DNA of 64,000 nucleotides from Streptomyces morookaense (GTDB lineage: Bacteria; Actinomycetota; Actinomycetes; Streptomycetales; Streptomycetaceae), in NCBI RefSeq assembly GCF_013030945.1, contig NZ_JABBXF010000054.1, forward strand, positions 1 through 64,000, given 5' to 3'. This document shows, piece by piece, positions 1-8,353 of this stretch. The notes under the pieces are model-generated. The model saw only the letters and a list, made by a program, of their open reading frames with translations. It was not told where the DNA came from and did not search any database. A program made the position numbers and the translations under genes. The stretch's first letter is position 1, and every line of letters starts with the position of its first letter.

Positions 1-858
1 CTGGGCGTCCTCTACCGCTACGGCAAGGCGGCCGACGGGCGCAACGAAACCGGTCTGTGGACGTTCACCAGCAAGGGCCCCGACGGCTTCGACGCTCCCC
101 GCAAGACGTGGGATTCCGGCAAGGACAGTTGGAACTGGGATGCCAGCAAGGTCGTCGCCGGTGACTTCAACGGTGACGGCAAGGCCGACCTCGCCGTTCT
201 GTACAACTACGGCAGGACCTCCGACGGGCGCAACGAGTCCGCCCTCTTCACCTTCACCAGCGACGGCGACGGCTTCAACTCCCCCCGCAAGGTATGGGAG
301 TCCGGCAAGGGCAGCTGGAACTGGAACACCAGCAAGCTCGCCGCGGGCGACTTCAACGGCGACGGCAAGTCCGACCTCGCCGTGCTCTACGGCTACGGCA
401 AGACTGCCGACGGGCGCAACGAGTCCGCTCTCTGGTTCACCGCCAACGACTCCAACGGCTTCAACGAGCCGCGCAAGGTGTGGGATTCCGGCAAGGACAG
501 CTGGGACTGGAACGCCAGCAAGATTGTCGCCGGTGACTTCAACGCCGACGGGAAGACCGATCTCGCCGTTCTGTACAACTACGGCAAGACTTCCGACGGG
601 CGCAACCAGACCGGCCTGTGGGTCTTCGACGGCAGCAAGAACGGCTTCGACGCTCCCCGCAAGGTGTGGGAGTCCGGCAAGGACAGCTGGAGCTGGGACT
701 CGAGTGAGCTGACCGCCGGTGACTTCAACGGTGACGGCAAGACCGACATCGGCGTCACCTACAGCTACGGGCAGGGTGCCGACGGCCGCGTGCAGACCGG
801 CGTGTGGACCTTCGCCGGCAAGACCGGCGGTGGCTTCGAGTCGCCGCGCAAGGTCTGG
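1..858 (+). repeat. Tandem repeat within the FG-GAP coding region, period about 180-190 bp
   Basis: The string gacttcaacg.cgacgg recurs near 164, 350, 533 and 720, and the cgcaaggtgtggga-type string also recurs at matching offsets. The spacing is 180-190 bp, equal to one protein repeat. The nucleotide identity between copies is high, so the repeats may have been homogenised recently. Confidence 0.85.
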
Positions 859-873
859 AACAACAACCTGTAG
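1..873 (+). CDS. FG-GAP/VCBS-repeat protein, 5' end outside window
   Basis: The reading frame is open from base 1 to the TAG at 871-873, so only the last 290 residues are visible. They consist of about five near-identical repeats of roughly 60 residues. Each carries a calcium-loop motif of the GDFNGDGKTDLAV type followed by a YGKTxDGRNE segment and a PRKVW.SGKDSW segment. DxDxDG loops of this kind are typical of FG-GAP/VCBS beta-propeller repeats in secreted Streptomyces proteins, where they usually follow a catalytic domain or serve in binding. The N-terminal part, and hence any enzymatic domain or signal peptide, lies outside the window. A hairpin follows the stop codon. Confidence 0.85.
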   Translation: MGVLYRYGKAADGRNETGLWTFTSKGPDGFDAPRKTWDSGKDSWNWDASKVVAGDFNGDGKADLAVLYNYGRTSDGRNESALFTFTSDGDGFNSPRKVWESGKGSWNWNTSKLAAGDFNGDGKSDLAVLYGYGKTADGRNESALWFTANDSNGFNEPRKVWDSGKDSWDWNASKIVAGDFNADGKTDLAVLYNYGKTSDGRNQTGLWVFDGSKNGFDAPRKVWESGKDSWSWDSSELTAGDFNGDGKTDIGVTYSYGQGADGRVQTGVWTFAGKTGGGFESPRKVWNNNL

Positions 874-883
874 CCGTACCCGG

Positions 884-909
884 ACCCGTGCCCCTGACGG
901 GGCGCGGGT
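884..909 (+). terminator. Hairpin after the FG-GAP gene
   Basis: An 11-bp stem (ACCCGTGCCCC with GGGGCGCGGGT, one G-U pair) closes a TGAC loop, 10 bases after the stop codon. There is no long U tract, as is usual in Streptomyces. It separates this gene from the transglycosylase at 928. Confidence 0.6.
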
Positions 910-927
910 CTCCTTACCGAGGACCCC

Positions 928-2520
928 ATGAAGTTCGCCACCCCCCTCACCCGCCGCGGCCTTTGCGGGGTCGCCCTCGCCGCCTCGCTGTCCACCGCGG
1001 CCGCCGCCGGACCGCTCACCGCCAGTGCCGGCCAGGCCGCTCCCGGGCAGAACAGTGCGCAGGCCGCGCCGTCGCGCGGTGTGCCCAACCTGTCCCTGCC
1101 CGACCTGTGGAAGCCCGGTGCGCAGCCGGGGCCCTCCGCCGCCGGGGATGCCGGGATTCCCGCCACCGCCCTGGACGCGTACAAGAAGGCCGCAGAAGCC
1201 GTCGCGGGCAGTCAGCCCGGCTGTCACATCCCCTGGGAACTGGTCGCCGGTATCGGGCGGGTCGAGTCCGTGCACGCCTCGGGGTACGGGCTGCGCGAGG
1301 ACGGGTCCACCGCGACGCCCATCCGCGGGCCCCGGCTCGACGGAAAACAGTTCGCGCTCATCCGGGACACCGACGGCGGGCGCTGGGACGGGGACACCGA
1401 GTACGACCGGGCCGTCGGGCCCACCCAGTTCATTCCGTCGACGTGGGCCGTCTGGGGTGCCGACGGCAACGGCGACGGGGCCAAGGACCCCAACAACATC
1501 TACGACGCCGCCCTCGGTACCGCCCGCTATCTCTGTGCCGGGGACCGGGATCTCAACCATCCCGCCGACCTCGACAAGGCGATTCTCAGCTACAACAATT
1601 CGCGGGAATACGTGAACGCCGTGCTGCAGTGGATGCGGACGTACCAGGGCGGCCACGCCACCGCGATTCCCGATGACACTCCGGCCACGCCGTACCGGCC
1701 CGATCCGGGGGCTCGCGGGGCGTCGGTCACGTCGTCCGCCAAGGCCGTTGCCGGTGACGGCACTTCGCGGCCGCCGACCCCCGCTCCCCGACCCGAACCG
1801 AAGCCCGAACCGAAGCCCGAGCCCAAACCCGTCCCGGCCCCCGATCTCACCCCCGCCCGCCTCGACGTCCTCGGGCCCGACCGGGTCGGTGCCGAGACCG
1901 GCCAGGTGCTCGGCGACCCGTTCCGCGTCTGGGTCGGCAACCGCAGCGGCCAGGGCGTTCCCCGGCAGGACGTCGTCTTCGAGATCGTCGGCGACGGGAC
2001 CGATGCGCGGTTCCCCGGCGGCACCAGGAACGTCACCGTCCGAACCGACGGCCACGGCGTCGCCGTTGCACCGCCCCTCCACACCGGGGACCGGCCCGGC
2101 ACCTTCGCCGTCCGGGCCCGGGGTGCCGGCCGGGAGGCCGGGGTCCAGGTGGCTCTGCGGCTCTCGCCCACCGCCACCGCCGACAGCCTCCGGATGCTCG
2201 AAGAGAAGCCTCTGCAGGCCGTCGTCGGCGGTGAGTTCCCGGGCGAGGCACGCATCGAGGCGACCCGCTACGGGCAGGCCGCCCTCGGGACGCGGGTCAC
2301 TGCGACCCTCACCGGCGAGGGTGAGGACGCGCCGTACTTCACGGCTGCGGACGGCATCCCCGTCCGTACCCTCGCCCTGCCCGCGCCCGCCTCCGACGGC
2401 GTCGTGACGCTGCCCGCCCTCCGCGCCGGCCGGACTCCCGGTGCGTACGTCCTGCGCCTCACCACCCCCGAAGGCGTCACGCTGGACGTCCCGCTGACGG
2501 TCATGACCGCCGCATCATGA
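928..2520 (+). CDS. Secreted lytic transglycosylase with Ig-like C-terminal region
   Basis: This 530-residue protein probably cleaves peptidoglycan glycan strands outside the membrane. Residues 1 to about 36 form a signal peptide with a TRRGLCG stretch, so Tat export is possible. Residues 75-235 form a transglycosylase (SLT/MltB-like) domain. It contains ELVAGIGRVES with the presumed catalytic Glu, then GPTQFIPSTW, YDAALGTARYLC and AILSYNNS. A linker with several KPEP repeats follows near 285-305. Residues 310-530 look like two beta-sandwich (Ig-like) modules, perhaps for wall binding. The start is ATG 22 bases after the upstream hairpin. The domain assignment is from motifs; the role of the C-terminal modules is inferred. 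Confidence 0.85.
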   Translation: MKFATPLTRRGLCGVALAASLSTAAAAGPLTASAGQAAPGQNSAQAAPSRGVPNLSLPDLWKPGAQPGPSAAGDAGIPATALDAYKKAAEAVAGSQPGCHIPWELVAGIGRVESVHASGYGLREDGSTATPIRGPRLDGKQFALIRDTDGGRWDGDTEYDRAVGPTQFIPSTWAVWGADGNGDGAKDPNNIYDAALGTARYLCAGDRDLNHPADLDKAILSYNNSREYVNAVLQWMRTYQGGHATAIPDDTPATPYRPDPGARGASVTSSAKAVAGDGTSRPPTPAPRPEPKPEPKPEPKPVPAPDLTPARLDVLGPDRVGAETGQVLGDPFRVWVGNRSGQGVPRQDVVFEIVGDGTDARFPGGTRNVTVRTDGHGVAVAPPLHTGDRPGTFAVRARGAGREAGVQVALRLSPTATADSLRMLEEKPLQAVVGGEFPGEARIEATRYGQAALGTRVTATLTGEGEDAPYFTAADGIPVRTLALPAPASDGVVTLPALRAGRTPGAYVLRLTTPEGVTLDVPLTVMTAAS

Positions 2521-2523
2521 CCG

Positions 2524-3288
2524 TCACAGCTTCGAGCCGCCCGTGGCGTCGATCCGCTGACCGGTGATCCAGCGGCCCGCGTCCGACGCGAGGAAGGCGA
2601 TCACGTCGGCGATGTCCTGCGGCACGCCCATCCGCCGGAAGACGGAGAAGGCCGCCAACTGCTCGCGGGCCTCGGGGCTCTGGCGTATCGCCGCGTTCAT
2701 GTCCGTCTCGACGAAGCCGGGGGCCACGCAGTTGACCGTGATGCCCCGGCTGCCGAGTTGCTGGGCCAGGGCCAGGGTCATGACGTCGACGGCGCCCTTG
2801 GTCATCGCGTAGACGATGGCGTCGGGGAAGGCGTGGCGCGTCACCGCCGAGGTGAGGTTGATGATGCGGCCGTTGTCGCGCATGCGCTCCAGGCCCTGCT
2901 GGATCACGAACAGCGGGGCCTTGGCGTTGACGGCCACGAGGTCGTCGAAGTGCTCCGGCGTGACGTCGGCGAGCTCCCGCATCGTGCCGTCGGCCGCGTT
3001 GTTGACGAGAATGTCGAGGCCGGGTTCGGCGCCGAGTTCCTTCAGACCCGTGTCGAAGGCGGCGTACAGCTCCGTCACGGCACCGGGTTCGGCGAGGTTC
3101 GCGCGGACCGGGAAGGCCCGGCCGCCCTCCGCCTCGATCGCGGCGACGGTTTCCCGCGCCGCCGCCTCGTTGCTGCCGTAGTGGACGGCCACGAGGGCGC
3201 CCTGGCGGGCGAGTTCCTCGGCCGTGCTGCGGCCGATGCCGCGGCTGGATCCGGTGACGAGCGCGGTCTTGCCCTGCAGTGCACCCAT
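2524..3288 (-). CDS. SDR-family oxidoreductase (3-oxoacyl-reductase-like)
   Basis: This 254-residue NAD(P)-dependent short-chain dehydrogenase has the Rossmann motif TGSSRGIG near residue 14, the NNAADG element, the catalytic Ser of NLTSA, YAMTKGA (Tyr-x-x-x-Lys), and the VAPGFVETDM segment. The C-terminal WITGQRIDATGG is typical of classical SDRs related to FabG. The ATG at 3288 was chosen because GGGGGA lies about 9 bases upstream; a longer in-frame start at 3339 has no such signal and would run into the palindrome. It is convergent with the transglycosylase, with the two stop codons 3 bases apart. The substrate cannot be told from the sequence. Confidence 0.85.
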   Translation of the reverse strand: MGALQGKTALVTGSSRGIGRSTAEELARQGALVAVHYGSNEAAARETVAAIEAEGGRAFPVRANLAEPGAVTELYAAFDTGLKELGAEPGLDILVNNAADGTMRELADVTPEHFDDLVAVNAKAPLFVIQQGLERMRDNGRIINLTSAVTRHAFPDAIVYAMTKGAVDVMTLALAQQLGSRGITVNCVAPGFVETDMNAAIRQSPEAREQLAAFSVFRRMGVPQDIADVIAFLASDAGRWITGQRIDATGGSKL

Positions 3289-3335
3289 GAGTGATGCGTC
3301 CCCCGTGATCGGTGTGTGCGTACGCGGCCGGAATG

Positions 3336-3353
3336 ACAAACCGGCCGGTCAGT
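3336..3353. promoter_or_regulatory. 18-bp palindrome upstream of the SDR gene, TetR-type operator candidate
   Basis: The site reads ACAAACCGGCCGGTCAGT. The outer AC/GT and the inner ACCGG/CCGGT are symmetric about the centre. Its size and GC-rich core resemble TetR-family operators. It lies about 48 bp upstream of the SDR start, a position suited to repression. No TetR gene is adjacent, so the regulator would be encoded elsewhere. Confidence 0.45.
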
Positions 3354-3381
3354 ATCTTATGGCGCCTTCACATGTATGCAG

Positions 3382-3412
3382 GTGAACCCCGCCCGGTCCG
3401 GGCGGGGTTCAC
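3382..3412 (-). terminator. Strong hairpin after the LAXTG surface protein gene
   Basis: A perfect 14-bp stem (GTGAACCCCGCCCG with CGGGCGGGGTTCAC) closes a 3-base loop, 13 bases beyond the stop codon of the gene at 3425. It should stop transcription before the SDR gene, which lies downstream on the same strand. Confidence 0.8.
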
Positions 3413-3424
3413 AGGCGGGCGGCG

Positions 3425-4321
3425 TCAGCCGCGCGAAGCGGAGCGGCGGCGGGCCGCGACGACCATGCCGGTGCCCGCCACGAGGGCGGCGGCGCTGCCG
3501 GCGATCAGCCACGGCGTCTCGCTGCCGGCACCGGTGGAGGCCAGCTGGGTGGTGTCACCGCCGTTGGCGGTGGTGTTGCTGTCGCCGGTGCCGGCGGCGG
3601 CAGCGGGGCTGGGGCTCGCCGAGGCGGTGGCGCTCGCGCTGGCGGTCGGGCTGGGCTTGGGGCTCGGGGACGGGCTCTGCTTGGCCGGGGAGGGGGACTC
3701 CGAGGCCTTGTGGTCCTTGTCTCCGCCGTGCTCGGCCGGCTGGGGCGAGGGGGACGTGGCCTGGCCCTCCACGGCGATGGTCGGAAGCTCTGTACGCGCC
3801 ACGCCGGAAACCACCACCGTCGCGGTGGCCTTGGGGAACACCGGGAAGTCGGCATCCAGGCGGATGTGCAGCTTGATGGTGCGCCTTTCGCCCTTCTCGA
3901 GCTTCCCATCCTCCACTCTGCCGAACACGGAACCGTAGGCGGAGGGCTGGTAGACCGATCGCCACGACCCGTCCGCGCCCTGGTACTCGATCTCCGGCTT
4001 GTCCGTCTTGGAACCGTCCCTCTTATCCAACACGGCGTTGAGAATGAACGTGAGCGAGAAGTCCTTGACGGCATCGCCCTTGGCGTTGTCGACGACGAAG
4101 GAGAACTCCGTCCAGTTCTTGTCCCCGGTGACAAGCTTCTTGGGGAAGTCCGGGAAGGTCAGGGTGGCCTTGGCCTCCGTCTCCTTCTGCGGCTCCGTGG
4201 CCGTCTGGCCCGCCGGCTGCACGGTGTTGTTGCCGTCGTCGGCGAGCGCCGGCGTGGCGAGGAAGACGGCAGGGGCGAGGGAGACGGCGGCCGCGACCGT
4301 CGCTATTCGGGACAGCTTCAT
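3425..4321 (-). CDS. Cell-wall-anchored protein with LAXTG sorting signal
   Basis: This 298-residue surface protein has an N-terminal signal peptide (MKLSRIATV... to the Ala-rich site ending ALADD). An extracellular, probably beta-rich region covers residues 45-185. A Ser/Pro/Ala-rich spacer is followed by the C-terminal motif LASTG, a hydrophobic segment and an RRR tail. LAXTG is the signal of class E sortases in Streptomyces, so the protein is likely joined covalently to peptidoglycan. The ATG at 4321 has AGAGG 8 bases upstream; a longer in-frame start at 4366 is less likely. The function of the exposed domain is not recognised. Confidence 0.8.
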   Translation of the reverse strand: MKLSRIATVAAAVSLAPAVFLATPALADDGNNTVQPAGQTATEPQKETEAKATLTFPDFPKKLVTGDKNWTEFSFVVDNAKGDAVKDFSLTFILNAVLDKRDGSKTDKPEIEYQGADGSWRSVYQPSAYGSVFGRVEDGKLEKGERRTIKLHIRLDADFPVFPKATATVVVSGVARTELPTIAVEGQATSPSPQPAEHGGDKDHKASESPSPAKQSPSPSPKPSPTASASATASASPSPAAAAGTGDSNTTANGGDTTQLASTGAGSETPWLIAGSAAALVAGTGMVVAARRRSASRG

Positions 4322-4421
4322 GCGAGCAACCTCTGTGGGTGAGGAGTGTGTGACGAGACGGGACACTTGGTACGGGGGTGATGGTAATGGCCGTATAAAC
4401 GCCGCGCCGCGCAGATCGCAC

Positions 4422-4990
4422 TTACTGTCGGTACGCGTACGGATCCCCGTAACCGCCCTCCGGAGGCGCCCAGCTCAGCGGCTCGATGTGCGCGTTGAAC
4501 GGCACCCCGTCGTCCCGCGTCATCGCCGGCCGCGGGTGGTCGAGGTGCAGCAGTGTGTCCTCGTACCGGACCACCGGTGCCGCGGCGCCCAGCCGGGCGA
4601 CGACGTCGTCGTCCTCGCCGCCCCAGCCCTCGAACCGCTCGTCGAAGCCGCCGACTTGGCGGAAGACATCGTTCCGCACCCACACGCAGCCGCCCGGCGG
4701 CTCCCGCAGCAGCAGCCCGCGCAGGCCGCCGCCCTCGCGGTCGCGGAACGGGATGACGATGTCGGCGGCCGCGGGCCCGGGCCGGGTGGTGGTGTGGGGT
4801 CGGCGCACAGCGCCTTGTACGCGGCTGCCGCGTCACCGGTGACGAAACCGGACAGCAATCCGTCGACCGTCCGGTAATGCGGCTCGCTCGCTTCCCAGTA
4901 GTCGGCGGCGATGCCGGGGACGGCCGGGTCGCGGACGAGGACGGCGTGGGCGGTGAGGCGCTCGGCGAGCGGGGTGGTGGTGTCGGGCAC
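4422..4990 (-). pseudogene. Frameshifted glycosyltransferase-like gene
   Basis: Two overlapping frames carry protein-like sequence. From a GTG at 4990 with AGGAG 7 bases upstream, one frame reads plausibly for about 65 residues (LTAHAVLVRDPAVPGIAADY...). It then degenerates into Arg/Ser-rich shadow text. Sequence resembling the C-terminal part of galactosyltransferase-type GT-A enzymes resumes in the other frame: GGCVWVRNDVFRQVGGFDE followed by an acidic GWGGEDDD motif, ending at 4422. The switch falls in a run of C/G around 4765-4808. Either the gene is a pseudogene or the assembly has an indel here. The usual N-terminal nucleotide-binding half of the family is missing, so the gene may also be internally truncated. 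Confidence 0.5.
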
Positions 4991-5021
4991 GTACGGGCTC
5001 CTGGGCAGTGGGCAGTCGGGT

Positions 5022-5864
5022 TCAGGTCCGCATCCCCGGCGGGCCGCTGCCCGCCCCGCGGACCGTACGGGCGTACCACCCAGGGCCGACGCCCACGATC
5101 CGTTTGAAGTTCCTTGCCAGGTGCGACTGGTCGCAGAATCCCGTGCTCGCGGCCACCTCGGGTGCGGCCCGGCCCTCCAGCAGGAGCCGGCGGGCGCGGT
5201 CGACGCGGCAGGCGGTCAGGTACTGGTGCGGGGCGATGCCGAATTCGCGGCTGAACGCCCGGACGAGATGGGCGGGATGGGCGTGCAGCAGGGTTGCCGC
5301 CTCCTGGAGGGACAGGCCCTCGGGGACGTGCTCGTCGAGGAGGTCGCGCAGCCGGTGGGCCAGGCCGACCCGGTCCGGGCGGGGCGGGGACGGGGGGACG
5401 AGGCGGCTCGGGTGCCCCAGGTGTCCCAGGATGCGTTCGCAGATGAGGGCGAGGCGGGATTCCGCCTCCAGGTCCTCGCCGGGTTCGGCGAGCACGGTGT
5501 GCAGTTGGTGGATGCGGCGCCGTAACAGCGGGTCGGCCAGCGCCGGTCCGTCCACGGCCCGCCCGATGTGCTCCACGCCCAGCACGTCCGCGTCCAGGTA
5601 CAGGACCCGCTTGCGGAAGCCGTGCGGCGTCACCGGGCAGCCGTTGTGCGGCACATGCGGGGGGAGCAGAGTGACGAGGTCGCTGAGGGCGCCGTGCTCG
5701 TGGCGGTCCAGGTCGTAACGGACCATGCCGTCGTCGACGATGAGGAGCGTCCACGTGTCGTGCGCGTGCATGGGGTAGACGTGGTCGGTGAAGTGGGCGT
5801 GGAGGACTTCGGCGACCCCGGCCACGGCCGGCCGCCACGCCGTGAGGTCGGGGCGGGCAACCAT
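5022..5864 (-). CDS. AraC-family transcriptional regulator
   Basis: This is a regulator of about 280 residues. The N-terminal half is a cupin-like AraC sensor domain (HAHFTDHVYPMHAHDTW), and the last 100 residues hold two helix-turn-helix motifs. The second includes EVAASTGFCDQSHLARNFK, the AraC signature. The ATG at 5864 was taken; a TTG at 5879 is an alternative, and neither has a clear ribosome site. It is divergent from the DUF2000 gene at 5915 with only 50 bp between them, so it probably controls that gene. Codon 114 is TTA (complement of 5523-5525), so translation may depend on the bldA tRNA. Confidence 0.85.
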   Translation of the reverse strand: MVARPDLTAWRPAVAGVAEVLHAHFTDHVYPMHAHDTWTLLIVDDGMVRYDLDRHEHGALSDLVTLLPPHVPHNGCPVTPHGFRKRVLYLDADVLGVEHIGRAVDGPALADPLLRRRIHQLHTVLAEPGEDLEAESRLALICERILGHLGHPSRLVPPSPPRPDRVGLAHRLRDLLDEHVPEGLSLQEAATLLHAHPAHLVRAFSREFGIAPHQYLTACRVDRARRLLLEGRAAPEVAASTGFCDQSHLARNFKRIVGVGPGWYARTVRGAGSGPPGMRT

Positions 5865-5914
5865 GCAAAGATCGTACAAGACCGGGGTCGTTGCAGCGGG
5901 TCACAATCCGGTGC

Positions 5915-6346
5915 ATGGAAACCGAGAACGCCCCCGTCCGCTTCGACACCAAGATCGCTGTCCTGCTGCGCGACGACCTGCACACCTGGCAGCGCCTGAA
6001 CGTCACGGCCTTCCTGGTCAGCGGGATCGGCACCGCGCTTCCCGAGGTGATCGGCGAGCCCTACGGGGACGCCGACGGCACGGAGTACCTGTCGATGTTC
6101 CGGCAGCCCGTGCTCGTCTTCGAGGGGTCGAAGGAGCTGCTGACGACGGCGCACGGCCGGGCCCTGGGCCGCGGGATCCCGCTGTCCGTCTTCACCTCGG
6201 ACCTGTTCACCACCAACAACGACCGTGACAACCGCGCTGCGGTGCGTGCCGTGGGCAAGGACCAGCTCGACCTGGTCGGCATCGCTCTCTACGGTCCGCG
6301 CAACGGCGTGGACAAGGTGCTCAAGGGCGCCACGATGCACCCCTGA
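5915..6346 (+). CDS. DUF2000-family protein
   Basis: This small 143-residue protein has no signal peptide. It contains the DUF2000 pattern: KIAVLLRDDLHTWQRLNVTAFL near the start, a central FEGSKELL segment and a C-terminal LVGIALYGPRN. The family is of unknown function and is often placed next to AraC-type regulators, as here. The ATG at 5915 was preferred to a non-ATG start at 5891 because the family homology begins after it. It is followed 58 bases later by the exporter gene on the same strand and may be cotranscribed with it. Confidence 0.75.
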   Translation: METENAPVRFDTKIAVLLRDDLHTWQRLNVTAFLVSGIGTALPEVIGEPYGDADGTEYLSMFRQPVLVFEGSKELLTTAHGRALGRGIPLSVFTSDLFTTNNDRDNRAAVRAVGKDQLDLVGIALYGPRNGVDKVLKGATMHP

Positions 6347-6404
6347 CCCTGCATCGCCGAACCGGCCGAACCACCAGACGGACCGTCAGACTGGAGCGAG
6401 CAGC

Positions 6405-7400
6405 GTGTCCGAGACGACCGCGCAACGACGTGACCCTGTCGATGCCCACCTCTACCTGCTGGCCACGATGGCGTTCTTCGGAAGTGCCTTCACCAGTTCC
6501 AAGGTGGTCGTGGGACATGTCCCGCACCAGGTGGCGGCGGCGCTGCGGTTCGGAGGCGGGGCCGTGATCCTGCTGCTGATCCTGGCCGTGGCCGGGCGCA
6601 GGTCCGGTCCCTTCGTGTGGCGGGAGGCCGTACGGGCCGGTCTCGTCGGGCTGTTGGGCGTCTTCGCGTACAACCTCTTCTTCTTCTGGGGGCTCTCGCT
6701 TGCGCCGTCCGTCGACGGCAGCATCATCGTCCCGGTGCTCAGCCCGGTCCTCACGACCACCGCGCTGCTCGTGATGGGCAAGGAGACCGCGTCCGTCCCG
6801 CGCATCGCCGGCCTGGTGCTCGGCGTGGCCGGGGCCGTGGTCTTCTTCCTCGGCATCGGCGACGCGGCCGGGGGCGTGAGCGGGCAGCGGCTGACGGGAG
6901 ACCTCGTCTATCTGCTGGGCGCCGCCGCCTGGGCGGCCTACAGCATCACCTCGAAGCGGGTGCTGGCCGGCATCGAGCCGTTGCGCGCCACCACGTACGG
7001 CACCGTCGCCGGCTCACTCGGACTGGTGCTGCTCGCCCTTCCGGCCGTGCCGGACACCCACTGGAGCAGCCTCCCCGCGAGCACCTGGGCCAACGTCGGC
7101 TACCTGGCGGTCGGTCCGACTGCCATCGCCTATCTCTGCTTCTACCGGGGCCTGCGCAGTGTCAGTCCCTCGACGGCCACGGTGATGATGTTCGCGGTCC
7201 CGGTCTTCGGGGTGACCAGCTCGGTGCTCTTTCTGGACGAGTCGTTCACGGCGACCCAGGTGGCGGGCGGTGTCGTCATGCTGGCCGGCGCCGTGCTGGC
7301 CGTGACCCAGGGACGGTTCGCGCGTGCCGGACGGAAGGCGGCGCCGGCACCGCAGGCCTCCCCGTCGGCCGTTGCTCCGGAAGGTGCACGGGCGAACTGA
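6405..7400 (+). CDS. EamA/DMT-family membrane transporter
   Basis: This 331-residue integral membrane protein has about ten hydrophobic segments arranged as two EamA halves (roughly 20-150 and 165-300). It fits the drug/metabolite transporter superfamily, whose members export amino acids, nucleosides or drugs by proton exchange. The GTG start at 6405 has GGAG about 9 bases upstream. Typical family elements include FFGSAFTSSKVV near the first helix and YLCFYRGLR in the second half. The substrate is unknown. It is convergent with the LysR gene. Confidence 0.85.
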   Translation: MSETTAQRRDPVDAHLYLLATMAFFGSAFTSSKVVVGHVPHQVAAALRFGGGAVILLLILAVAGRRSGPFVWREAVRAGLVGLLGVFAYNLFFFWGLSLAPSVDGSIIVPVLSPVLTTTALLVMGKETASVPRIAGLVLGVAGAVVFFLGIGDAAGGVSGQRLTGDLVYLLGAAAWAAYSITSKRVLAGIEPLRATTYGTVAGSLGLVLLALPAVPDTHWSSLPASTWANVGYLAVGPTAIAYLCFYRGLRSVSPSTATVMMFAVPVFGVTSSVLFLDESFTATQVAGGVVMLAGAVLAVTQGRFARAGRKAAPAPQASPSAVAPEGARAN

Positions 7401-7426
7401 ACGGTCCGGACGGCCCTCGTGCGCCC

Positions 7427-8353
7427 TCAACGGCCGCTCACGGCACCGGGGCCGTCCGGATCCGGGGCGCGGGCGACCCTCGCGTGCCGGACCAGCACCT
7501 CGACGAACCCGGCGACCACCGGGCCGGGGGTGGCGGCGGTGTACGCGAACAGAGGCTGCCGGACCGGTGGGTCGGGCAGCCTGGTGCGTCCGGTGAAGCT
7601 CGGCGGCAGCAGGTAGGCCGGTACGAGGGCGGGGCCCAGTCCCGAGGCCGCGAGCCAGGGTGTCGCCGCGCTCTGCTCGGCCTGCACGGCTGTCCTCGGA
7701 GTGAAACCGGCCGTCGCACAGGCCTCGTCGAGGACGGCGCCGAGGGTGTTGTCCGGTGCCAGGCGCACCCAGGCCCGGTCTGCGAGGTCGGCGAGGGGCA
7801 GGGCCTCCCCGGCGGCGTGTTCCGCGGCCGTGTCCCCGGGCGGCAGCACCACCACGAATTCGGCCACGCCGATCAGGCGCCGACTCCCGTGCCAGCCGTC
7901 GAGCGCGGGGCCGATGGCGATGTCGGCGCGGCCCTCTCCGAGCGCGGCCATGAGGTCCTTCGTGCGGCGGTGTTCGGCCAGCCGCACCTCCATCGCGGGA
8001 TGGCTCTCGTGCCAGGCGCGCAGCACGGGCGGCAGCAGCCCGAGGCTGATCGAGTCCATTGTGGCCAGCTGCAGTTCGCCCCGGAGCCCGCTCACCGCCC
8101 TCGCCGCCGCCGGACGGATCCGGCCCGCTTCGGTCACGGCGGCGCGCACGTGGGGATGTATCGCCTGCCCCAGGGCTGTCAGCCGCAACGGTCGCGCGTC
8201 GCGTTCGACGAGCAACCCGCCGCAGAACCGCTCCAGAGCCTGTAACTGCCGTGATAGGGCGGGCTGAGAGATGTGCAGCCGCTGTGCAGCCCGCGTGAAG
8301 GAGCCTTCCTCCACGATGGCGAGCATGTACTGGAGCTGCCGCAGGGTCACCAT
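7427..8353 (-). CDS. LysR-family transcriptional regulator
   Basis: This 308-residue regulator has an N-terminal winged helix-turn-helix (LRQLQYMLAIVEEGSF.RAA, then HISQPALSRQLQALE). A periplasmic-binding-protein-like effector domain covers residues 90-295. It is convergent with the DMT exporter and divergent from the SARP gene, with a 403-bp gap. LysR proteins usually act on a divergent neighbour, so a role in SARP control is possible but unproven. Confidence 0.88.
   Translation of the reverse strand: MVTLRQLQYMLAIVEEGSFTRAAQRLHISQPALSRQLQALERFCGGLLVERDARPLRLTALGQAIHPHVRAAVTEAGRIRPAAARAVSGLRGELQLATMDSISLGLLPPVLRAWHESHPAMEVRLAEHRRTKDLMAALGEGRADIAIGPALDGWHGSRRLIGVAEFVVVLPPGDTAAEHAAGEALPLADLADRAWVRLAPDNTLGAVLDEACATAGFTPRTAVQAEQSAATPWLAASGLGPALVPAYLLPPSFTGRTRLPDPPVRQPLFAYTAATPGPVVAGFVEVLVRHARVARAPDPDGPGAVSGR

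Noticed and set aside
3312-3938. Plus-strand 208-codon frame opposite the LAXTG gene
   Set aside because: Antisense of the Ser/Ala-rich spacer region; the LAXTG signal, membrane segment and signal peptide identify the minus strand as coding.
4318-6033. A 571-codon minus-strand open frame
   Set aside because: Shadow crossing three genes; Pro/Arg/His-rich composition and no family motif.
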